This document shows positions 54,534 through 61,190 of a DNA stretch of 64,000 bases, one piece after another. Location of the stretch: NCBI RefSeq assembly GCF_000025865.1, contig NC_014002.1, forward strand, positions 1,922,001 to 1,986,000, given 5' to 3'. The translations under genes and the position numbers were made by a program. Each line of letters begins with the position of its first letter. The first letter of the stretch is position 1. Under the pieces are notes generated by a model. The model was given only the letters and a program-made list of their open reading frames with translations, ran no database searches and was not told the origin of the DNA. This DNA is from Methanohalophilus mahii DSM 5219. GTDB taxonomy: Archaea > Halobacteriota > Methanosarcinia > Methanosarcinales > Methanosarcinaceae.

Positions 54534-55583
54534 ATGGGAACTCCAAAACATAAAGGTGAAATTTCTCTATCTATAGATGGAGAAAAGAAGATTCCTGCAC
54601 TAGATGTGGCTAATGCAATCCAGAATCTTCAAAATATCATCTACAATCTTGGTGATTATTATTTTGAAAATCCTTACCGTGAAGGCGGAGATTTCCCCCA
54701 GGACGTGAAAAAATACTGCACATTACTTTTTACTGATATTGAGATGGGTAGCGTTCATGCCGACCTCCAGATAAGTAATGAGCAGACAGCTCTTGGAGAA
54801 TGCGCAACAATCGGTGAAAGGTCTATAGTCGCTACCAGTGATCTTCTTGAAGCTCTTTCTAGAAAAGATATTTCAAAAGAAGAGTTGTACGATATTGTTA
54901 ATGACCCTCATCGAGTTAACAAGCTACTCAGAGAATTTTATGCAATGTGGCCAGATGAAAATTCCAAACGTATATTATCGATAGGATTTCAGGGCAAGTC
55001 GCAAATACAACTAAATGGCTCACGAAAGAAGATTATAAAGAAACTTTTACACAAGCCTGTTGGAGAGTATGAGAAGGAAATTTTTGGATGGATATCCGGG
55101 ATAAGTATTGGCCAGAGTAAGAAGATAACAGTTGAAAGTAACCAAGGGAAAATAAATTGCTACTTTGATCCTGAAATTAAAGATTGGGTGCAAGAGCACC
55201 TTGGGAAATTTGTAGTATTGCGTGGGACAATGAAACCAATTCATAAAGGAAATTTTGGATTGTTCATTGATAGTGAAGATTCGATAGAACAAACCTGTTA
55301 CTACACTCTTGATAATATGTCTTCTCCGGATAGAATTATGAAATTAAAGGAACAAATTCCCATTGAATTTATGTTGGAAGATGAGCTTTTCATTGGTTCC
55401 AACGATGAACTGGGTCTTTTTGCTATGAATGCAAGAATGAAAGATGTCTTTAAAGAATTAGAAGAACAATTCTTCATTTTATATCAAGAATATGTCCTCA
55501 CCGATGATGAATTATCCAAAACTGGCCAGCTGTTGAGGGGGAGACTGATTTCAATTGTGGGGGACTCTCGTGGCTTCATATAA
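54534..55583 (+). CDS. Hypothetical protein in a possible HicA-like operon
   Basis: This 349-residue soluble protein is of unknown family. An N-terminal domain contains DVANAIQNLQNIIYNLGDYYFENP and LFTDIEMGSVHADLQIS. A middle region with many beta-strand-like stretches (about residues 185-260, GKFVVLRGTMKPIHKGNFGLFIDSED) looks OB- or SH3-like, and the C terminus is helical (about 305-340). It overlaps the following HicA-like gene by 14 bases or more, so expression is coupled. Its possible role as partner or antitoxin is inferred from that overlap. Its AT content is higher than the core blocks. Confidence 0.55.
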   Translation: MGTPKHKGEISLSIDGEKKIPALDVANAIQNLQNIIYNLGDYYFENPYREGGDFPQDVKKYCTLLFTDIEMGSVHADLQISNEQTALGECATIGERSIVATSDLLEALSRKDISKEELYDIVNDPHRVNKLLREFYAMWPDENSKRILSIGFQGKSQIQLNGSRKKIIKKLLHKPVGEYEKEIFGWISGISIGQSKKITVESNQGKINCYFDPEIKDWVQEHLGKFVVLRGTMKPIHKGNFGLFIDSEDSIEQTCYYTLDNMSSPDRIMKLKEQIPIEFMLEDELFIGSNDELGLFAMNARMKDVFKELEEQFFILYQEYVLTDDELSKTGQLLRGRLISIVGDSRGFI

Positions 55584-55791
55584 AGCAAAAAAGATACAAA
55601 AAGCCTTGGCCAAAAAGGGTTTTGAAGAAAGACGTGAGGGCCATCACATAATTTATGTTTATTATCTGGATGGTAAAAAGACCGGTAATCGAACATTCAT
55701 AAGCCACGGGAGCAAAATGGAATATAATAGCAATCTTTTGAGTAAATTGAGTAAACAAGTCAACTACCCCTCCCTGCCGGAAGGGGCTTGA
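55570..55791 (+). CDS. HicA-like mRNA interferase candidate, C-terminal end altered by an insertion
   Basis: This 73-residue protein starts at GTG 55570 behind GGGGGA; a TTG at 55555 is less likely. KKIQKALAKKGFEERREGHHIIYVYYLDG and ISHGSKMEY with a following helix match the small double-stranded RNA-binding fold of HicA toxins, with the catalytic-type His in GHHIIY. The last residues (NYPSLPEGA) are encoded by the end hairpin of the neighbouring TnpB element, so its original tail is lost. It overlaps the 349-residue gene. Toxin activity is plausible, not proven. Confidence 0.6.
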   Translation: MASYKAKKIQKALAKKGFEERREGHHIIYVYYLDGKKTGNRTFISHGSKMEYNSNLLSKLSKQVNYPSLPEGA

Positions 55792-57030
55792 ATGTCAATT
55801 AAGCATTCGTCTGGGTGGCTGACAAGCACCCCTGAGATTTCAGGATATACCTGTAATCCCGTGTTTTGTGTTCAATATTCATTGCACCGATTAGGTCTGC
55901 ATTATTCGCATAATCACATTTTTCACATCTAAAAGACAATCTGTTACGGTTATTCTTAGAGATATGATTGCATCGAATACAAGTTTGAGAAGTATAGGAT
56001 GGGTCAACATAATGAGTGATTATGCCTACTTCTTTTGCTTTGTATTCAATGAATGTCTGCAATTGCCGGAAAGCCCAACTACTGTGGTTATGTCTTCTCT
56101 TTTTGGAAACTTTGGAAAGAGTGGAATCACGTATTCCTGTTAAATCTTCCAGACCTATTACCGATATACCTTTTTCAATTGCGAATTTCACAATTTCTTT
56201 TGAGATTGTATGGTTTACATCTCGCATAAGACGTTTCTCTTTACCTGAAATGTATTTCAACATTCGTTTTGCAGATAAAGTTCCCTTCGATTGTAAACGC
56301 TTTCGCATTGATTTATATTGGTTGCGAAGATTCTTAATTTCACCTCCAGCAAAAAAACTACATTTCCTATCGGTAGTGGAAGCAACAGCAAGATAGTTCA
56401 TACCTACATCTATACCCATAAATGTAGAAGCATCTGTCAATTCTTTATCAGGAATTTCTTTCCCCACACAAAGATGAAAATAATAATTTCCATCCCTTTG
56501 TTTCACAACTTTGGATGCTTGGTATTTCCATGAGCCATCAAAATACTGTTTAGCGTAGTCATAATTCAAAATGGAATATGCTTTTCTTCCGTTGATAGTA
56601 GTTATTTTGACCGTGTCTTCATCAATCACAAAATCCCTTTTGTAAGAAAAGGTCATTGAGGATGGCGAAAATTCTACTTTTTGCCATTTTACCTTTTTCT
56701 GTTTTTTTAATGTTTTGTAACACCCTGCCACCTGTCTTGGAATGTTACAACTCATCTGGGATTTCAATTTTAATGTTTCACGAAGATATGGGTAAACTTC
56801 CTGCTGTAATTTCATCGCTGATATCGGTTTACCTTTATCAAAAACGATTTCAGAAGCATAGTTCATTCCATCAGAATATTTCTTCATAGTTTCCACTAAA
56901 TCATTATCAGGATTTGCTATTTTCAAGATAACTGTTTTAGTGAGAAACATACAATAGTATGTTCACTTACTTATTATAAAAAATTACTTTTGTGAAATAT
57001 CAGGCACATTCCTCCCCTACCTCACGGAAG
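55755..57030 (-). mobile_element. IS1341-like element (TnpB only) with end hairpins
   Basis: A single tnpB gene is flanked by hairpins typical of IS200/IS605 ends. The right end (reverse strand) carries AAGCCCCTTCC and GGAGGGGTAGTTGAC around 55757-55790. The left end carries GTCCCCTTCCGTGAGGTAGGGG at 57012-57034. There is no tnpA, so the element depends on a transposase in trans. No terminal repeats or target duplication are expected for this class. The right end lies inside the HicA-like gene. Exact ends are estimates. Confidence 0.75.
55799..56950 (-). CDS. tnpB: TnpB RNA-guided nuclease, IS1341 type
   Basis: This 383-residue protein is a TnpB. RuvC residues are Asp181 (MGIDVGMN), Glu268 (VIGLEDLTGI) and Asp352 (NNADLIGAMN). 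The zinc finger is CIRC (324-327) and CEKC (342-345). All catalytic residues are kept, so the nuclease may be active. Such proteins use an RNA from the right end of the element (omega RNA) to cut DNA near a target-adjacent motif and favour element retention. The right-end hairpin lies just downstream of its stop. Confidence 0.92.
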   Translation of the reverse strand: MFLTKTVILKIANPDNDLVETMKKYSDGMNYASEIVFDKGKPISAMKLQQEVYPYLRETLKLKSQMSCNIPRQVAGCYKTLKKQKKVKWQKVEFSPSSMTFSYKRDFVIDEDTVKITTINGRKAYSILNYDYAKQYFDGSWKYQASKVVKQRDGNYYFHLCVGKEIPDKELTDASTFMGIDVGMNYLAVASTTDRKCSFFAGGEIKNLRNQYKSMRKRLQSKGTLSAKRMLKYISGKEKRLMRDVNHTISKEIVKFAIEKGISVIGLEDLTGIRDSTLSKVSKKRRHNHSSWAFRQLQTFIEYKAKEVGIITHYVDPSYTSQTCIRCNHISKNNRNRLSFRCEKCDYANNADLIGAMNIEHKTRDYRYILKSQGCLSATQTNA

Positions 57031-57095
57031 GGGACTCCTGCTTTATGAGTTGAATATTATTCAAATAAAAAAAGAAGACGGGAAAACCTTCCCCA

Positions 57096-57650
57096 TCAGT
57101 AACCTGTGGCCTGTGCAAAGGCAAACAGCAGGTTGGGATCGGAAGTGGTGCCCCTGACCTGGATTACCATGTTATCCGTATTCCAGACATAGGCATAGCG
57201 TGGTACGTCCTCCCCGCCTTCGGTCACATGCCAGATGATGCGTGTGGCGAAGTGGTCATTGAAGGAGTGCTCGGTGAACCTCTCTCCCTGTGCCATTGGA
57301 TTGAATTCGTTTTTGTAGTCGTTGACCAGGGTCCGGGCGGCATCGGTGTCAGCACATTCGATGGCACTGATCTGCACTTCCACATCATCCCCGTTTTTGT
57401 AGATACCCTGACTGGCTGCATTGATCGTATCCTCACTGCCAACACCGTCCAGCACACTTCCAGAGTCCAGTTCACGTACTCCAATCATCTCAAACCCTGC
57501 CGGCACTTCGTCAAGTGACACTGCATCTGAAACAGACCCGATTTCAGGATTATCGATTTCTTCACCTGTACCGCCTGTGTCAGTACATCCCGACACTGCA
57601 AGCATGATCATTGAAATTGCCAGAAGCAATGCTACTATTCTCATTTTCAT
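57096..57650 (-). CDS. Secreted lipoprotein, function unknown
   Basis: This 184-residue protein starts at ATG 57650, behind GGGATC; the open frame runs 31 codons further but without export signal logic. A signal peptide of about 20 residues ends in the lipobox LAVSGC (Cys near residue 20), then a Thr/Gly/Asp-rich linker leads into a domain of about 150 residues with EVQISAIECADTDAARTLVNDY and RIIWHVTEGGEDVPRYAYVWN. The acidic composition suits a salt-adapted host. It is downstream of the S-layer gene on the same strand, separated by a strong terminator. Confidence 0.75.
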   Translation of the reverse strand: MKMRIVALLLAISMIMLAVSGCTDTGGTGEEIDNPEIGSVSDAVSLDEVPAGFEMIGVRELDSGSVLDGVGSEDTINAASQGIYKNGDDVEVQISAIECADTDAARTLVNDYKNEFNPMAQGERFTEHSFNDHFATRIIWHVTEGGEDVPRYAYVWNTDNMVIQVRGTTSDPNLLFAFAQATGY

Positions 57651-57766
57651 AAAAGATCCCTTTTCCAAAGCGGATGGATTGTAATCAAGATTAATATATT
57701 TAAAAGTAATCCGCAGCAAGCAGATCAAAAAAGAATAAAACACAAACCAAAAAAAGAAAAGAGAAG

Positions 57767-57788
57767 TAGAAGGGATTAATCCCTTCTA
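57767..57788 (-). terminator. Palindromic terminator after the S-layer gene
   Basis: Positions 57767-57788 are a perfect 22-bp palindrome (TAGAAGGGATT and its complement). On the reverse strand it is followed by CTTCTCTTTTCTTTTTTTGG, a U-rich tract. It begins 15 bases after the S-layer stop at 57803. This is a convincing transcription end for a highly expressed gene. Confidence 0.8.
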
Positions 57789-57802
57789 TCATTCAAGTCT
57801 GC

Positions 57803-59773
57803 TTAGTTTCTCCTTACGAGGTAGGCAACTGCCAGAAGTCCGGCGATTGCGAAGACTGCTTCAAAGCCAGGTACTCCAGGTTCTTCGGGCTCTTCAGGCT
57901 CGACTGGTTCTTCAGGCTCAACAGGTTCTTCGGGCTCGACTGGTTCTTCAGGCTCGACTGGTTCCTCAGGCTCGGTTGGCTCAGTCTCGTTGTCCGTAGG
58001 TTCTTCGGGCTCGACTGGTTCTTCAGGCTCGACTGGTTCTTCGGCTTCGATGGTTCTCTCAGTGAAGAGATACCAGAGTGTTGCACCATCGTTTCCTTTG
58101 ACCTTCAGTTCATCTGTGATATCAAGAACCTCGTCATCTGGGACATCGAGATCGTCTGCATTCTCCATACGAATTGTGTTGTCAGTAAGACTGATGACTT
58201 CAAGTTCACCGAATTCATCTTCTTCTTCGATTACCATTGCAGTATCGGAAATCTGGAAGACACCTTCGAGGATACAGAGACTGTCAACCTGTCCCTGGAA
58301 CACTTCATCGATGTGAACCATTAAGGTAACAACATCTTCCTGGTCTTCAACATCTTGCTCATAGTACCAAGTCTTTTGTGACTGGTTTGAGGAATCGGTG
58401 TTGATAACCTTGTCATCTACAAATTCACCGTCTTTGGTGAGTTCAAGCCAGACCTTGTTACCATCAACATCGATCTGCTGTGGTGTGATTGCGTAACCTT
58501 CCTCAAGTTCGAGGGTTTCACCAGTTCTCATGGTGTAACTGCTGTCGTCATCCATGAGAATCTTGGAAAGTGTGCCAATATCATCATTTACTACGAAATA
58601 TTCCTCGGCAAAAAATCCGAGTTTCATGTATTCATAGTCAGCAGAAGTTGTTGCGTTTGCTGTGAAGCCAAACTCAGTGGTCTGTTCCGGCACTGCTGTT
58701 GCATTGTAGATAAGATTGCCTTCATTAATTGTTGTTTCACCGGTCTCATTCATGATTGTCAGATTCTCAGATGCATCATTTGCATCAAGATCATACCAGA
58801 ATCCGGCAAAGGACTGGGCATCCCATGTATTATTGTCATCTACGACTTCCCCACGAATTTCATATGTACCAGGCTCTGTGTATTCTACAAACAGATACCA
58901 GAGTGTTGCACCATCGTTTCCTTTGACCTTCAGTTCATCTGTGATATCAAGAACCTCGTCATCTGGGACATCGAGATCGTCTGCATTCTCCATACGAATT
59001 GTGTTGTCAGTAAGACTGATGACTTCAAGTTCACCGAATTCATCTTCTTTTTCGATTACCATTGCAGTATCGGAAATCTGGAAGACACCTTCGAGGATAC
59101 AGAGACTGTCAACCTGTCCCTGGAACACTTCATCGATGTGAACCATTAAGGTAACAACATCTTCCTGGTCTTCAACATCTTGCTCGTAGTACCAAGTCTT
59201 TTGTGACTGGTTTGAGGAATCGGTGTTGATAACCTTGTCTTCTACAAATTCACCGTCTTTGGTGAGTTCAAGCCAGACCTTGTTACCGTCAACATCAATC
59301 TGCTGTGGTGTGATTGCGTAACCTTCCTCAAGTTCGAGGGTTTCACCAGTTCTCATGGTGTAACTGCTGTCGTCATCCATGAGAATCTTGGAAAGTGTGC
59401 CAATATCATCATTTACTACGAAATATTCCTCGGCAAAAAGTCCGAGTTTCATGTATTCATAGTCAGCAGAAGTTGTTGCGTTTGCTGTGAAGCCAAACTC
59501 AGTGGTCTGTTCCGGCACTGCTGTTGCATTGTAGATAAGATTGCCTTCATTAATTGTTGTTTCACCGGTCTCATTCATGATTGTCAGATTCTCAGATGAA
59601 TCACCTTCATCAAGATCATACCAGAATCCGGCAAAGGATTGGGCATCCCATGTATTATTGTCACCTACGACTTCACCCCTGACCTCAACAGTATGACCTG
59701 CTGCGCTTGCCACGCCAGCAAATACTGTCAAGACCATAAGGGCAGCCATTAAAGTTGCTAATAGTCTTTTCAT
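57803..59773 (-). CDS. Major S-layer protein, tandem DUF1608 repeats, PGF-CTERM anchor
   Basis: This 656-residue exported protein has a signal peptide (residues 1-24, ending GVASA). Two DUF1608 S-layer domains follow, about residues 32-294 and 307-569, offset by 275 codons and nearly identical (EVVxDNNTWDAQSFAGFWYDL in each). Then comes a Pro/Glu-rich linker of EEPVEP units (about 573-630) and the PGF-CTERM tail (PGFEAVF... AYLVRRN), a target for archaeosortase processing and lipid attachment. It is strongly acidic, as in halophiles. Methanosarcinales S-layers have this tandem fold. N-glycosylation sites (NLT, NET, NAT, NQS) are frequent. A strong terminator follows. Confidence 0.92.
   Translation of the reverse strand: MKRLLATLMAALMVLTVFAGVASAAGHTVEVRGEVVGDNNTWDAQSFAGFWYDLDEGDSSENLTIMNETGETTINEGNLIYNATAVPEQTTEFGFTANATTSADYEYMKLGLFAEEYFVVNDDIGTLSKILMDDDSSYTMRTGETLELEEGYAITPQQIDVDGNKVWLELTKDGEFVEDKVINTDSSNQSQKTWYYEQDVEDQEDVVTLMVHIDEVFQGQVDSLCILEGVFQISDTAMVIEKEDEFGELEVISLTDNTIRMENADDLDVPDDEVLDITDELKVKGNDGATLWYLFVEYTEPGTYEIRGEVVDDNNTWDAQSFAGFWYDLDANDASENLTIMNETGETTINEGNLIYNATAVPEQTTEFGFTANATTSADYEYMKLGFFAEEYFVVNDDIGTLSKILMDDDSSYTMRTGETLELEEGYAITPQQIDVDGNKVWLELTKDGEFVDDKVINTDSSNQSQKTWYYEQDVEDQEDVVTLMVHIDEVFQGQVDSLCILEGVFQISDTAMVIEEEDEFGELEVISLTDNTIRMENADDLDVPDDEVLDITDELKVKGNDGATLWYLFTERTIEAEEPVEPEEPVEPEEPTDNETEPTEPEEPVEPEEPVEPEEPVEPEEPVEPEEPEEPGVPGFEAVFAIAGLLAVAYLVRRN
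57870..58060 (-). repeat. Short tandem repeats coding the Pro/Glu linker
   Basis: Units of about 9-12 bases coding EEP and VEP repeat about sixteen times on the reverse strand, interrupted by TDNETEPTEP. The repeats are within the S-layer reading frame and form the extended stalk between the S-layer domains and the membrane anchor. Copy number may vary by slippage. Confidence 0.8.
58069..58855 (-). repeat. S-layer domain repeat, C-terminal copy
   Basis: This 787-base segment recurs at 58894-59680 with an offset of exactly 825 bases and only scattered single-base differences, several of them silent. It codes the second DUF1608 domain. Such near-identity at the DNA level points to a recent duplication or gene conversion between the two halves. 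Confidence 0.85.
58894..59680 (-). repeat. S-layer domain repeat, N-terminal copy
   Basis: This is the counterpart of 58069-58855 and codes the first DUF1608 domain. Differences include EGDSSENL against ANDASENL and a few others. The junction between copies codes VEYTEPGTYEIRGE in a less conserved linker. Confidence 0.85.
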
Positions 59774-60390
59774 TAATTTTCCTCCGTTAGTTAATTTGTA
59801 GATATATGGTCAAGGTAAAGAGTGATTGGTAAACAATAAAACGTACATATGTACGTTAAATCAGCCTTTCATCGGTGGGCATTACGTCCATTGACGAAAG
59901 GTAACTCATCACCCTCTTAATCCCGTCATATTGGTTTGCAACCCTCTAATAAGAAAATTGCTTATTAAATCTTTTGTGGTCTCGGGGATCAAAAAACGCC
60001 TTTTTTACTGGTAAATATCGATGTATTTAACGGCATATGCCGAACAAATCTTGTCCGAATTAATAAAGGGACCGTTGAAAATACAACTGGTACTTGGCAT
60101 ATTGTCGACTTCAAACTTTATTGGTCGCAGTTCAACCGGGAATTGCCCTGAAAGGATCTCACCAAAATGGTCGATTTATTCGACAAAATGTATATGTGAT
60201 TTCCTTGTTTATAGCGGTTTGTAACGGCAGTTCTAATTATACGGCACGTACATATAAATAAAACTACATTAATACATTTGGTATATGGAGCATTAATTTC
60301 ACAACGGCTCAAATTCCAGTAGAATGAAAAATTAATATACATAAATTTATGAGGGGTACTACCCGACCTACATTAAGAAGGCGATGCTAA
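59774..60390. other. Long divergent intergenic region, S-layer leader and KaiC-like promoter
   Basis: These 617 bases separate two divergent genes. They include a perfect 18-bp palindrome at 59840-59857, a 12-bp palindrome at 60031-60042 (CGGCATATGCCG), an imperfect hairpin at 59865-59902 (CCTTTCATC / GACGAAAGG) and AT-rich promoter-like stretches near 59955 and 60240. S-layer mRNAs often have long leaders, and part of this is probably one. No protein gene is supported; a 67-codon forward frame at 60021 has no start site. Confidence 0.5.
59840..59857. promoter_or_regulatory. 18-bp palindrome upstream of the S-layer gene
   Basis: AACGTACATATGTACGTT is a perfect palindrome 67 bases before the S-layer start. 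Part of it (CGTACATA) recurs at about 60246-60253, nearer the KaiC-like gene. It may be an operator for a dimeric regulator or a hairpin in the S-layer leader. The binding protein is unknown. Confidence 0.5.
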
Positions 60391-61164
60391 ATGTTTGATG
60401 GCGCAGAGAATATTTCCACTGAAGACGAAGGAAACAGGGTCAAGACCGGCATTCCCGGCTTTGACGAATTGTGCGGGGGAGGCCTTGTACGTGACAGGAG
60501 TTATCTGGTATCCGGTACCTCAGGTGCCGGCAAATCCATATTCTCAACCCAGTACATCTACAACGGGATCACCCAGTACGGGGAAAACGGCATCATCGTG
60601 GCCACAGAGGAGCGCCCCGAACAGATCCGTGAGAACATGATGCGTTTTGGCTGGGACCTGCAGGCCCTGGAGGAAGAGAACAAACTCGCAATAATCGATG
60701 CCTGTTCGACAAAGATCGGAATTCCTTCCCAGGAAAAATACGTGGACGTGCGCCCCTTCGACATTCGTTCAATGATGGACCAGATCATCTCCACACAGGA
60801 AGAGATCGATGCAAAGAGAGCCCTGATAGACTCCACAACATCCATCAGTTTCTACCTGAACGAAGCCGCCCGGATACGTATCGAATTGCTCAAACTCAGC
60901 ACCACCCTTGAAATAATCGGCCTGACCTCCCTGATGACCTGTGAGATCATCGATGAGAACCAGCCCTCAAGGTTTGGTGTGGAAAACTTCGTCACCGATG
61001 GTACATTCTCCCTCTACTACGACATGCACGACAACGTCCGCAGCCGCAGTATCGAGATCTACAAGATGCGGGGCTCAGACCACAGTAAAAAGGTCCACCC
61101 CTACGAAGTCACAAAAGAAGGTTTTGTGATCCATCCTCACGAAGAAGTCTACACCCACTTCTAA
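60391..61164 (+). CDS. KaiC-like RecA-superfamily ATPase
   Basis: This 257-residue single-domain KaiC-type ATPase has Walker A VSGTSGAGKS (about residues 43-52), the catalytic Glu pair in VATEERPEQIR (about 70-80), and Walker B-like KRALIDSTTSIS (about 147-158). Archaeal single-domain KaiC proteins act in signal transduction, often with kinases, rather than in a circadian clock. No KaiB-like gene is nearby. It is divergent from the S-layer gene across a long gap. Confidence 0.85.
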   Translation: MFDGAENISTEDEGNRVKTGIPGFDELCGGGLVRDRSYLVSGTSGAGKSIFSTQYIYNGITQYGENGIIVATEERPEQIRENMMRFGWDLQALEEENKLAIIDACSTKIGIPSQEKYVDVRPFDIRSMMDQIISTQEEIDAKRALIDSTTSISFYLNEAARIRIELLKLSTTLEIIGLTSLMTCEIIDENQPSRFGVENFVTDGTFSLYYDMHDNVRSRSIEIYKMRGSDHSKKVHPYEVTKEGFVIHPHEEVYTHF

Positions 61165-61190
61165 ACCCCCTTTCTTCCTTTTATGCAAAT

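Noticed and set aside
57870-58060. Tandem repeats that could suggest a CRISPR array
   Set aside because: The units are 9-12 bases, keep the S-layer reading frame and code EEP/VEP; there are no spacers. No CRISPR array was seen anywhere in the window.
60021-60224. 67-codon forward frame before the KaiC-like gene
   Set aside because: No start site and it crosses the palindromic and promoter-like sequence of the divergent region, so it is more likely regulatory DNA.
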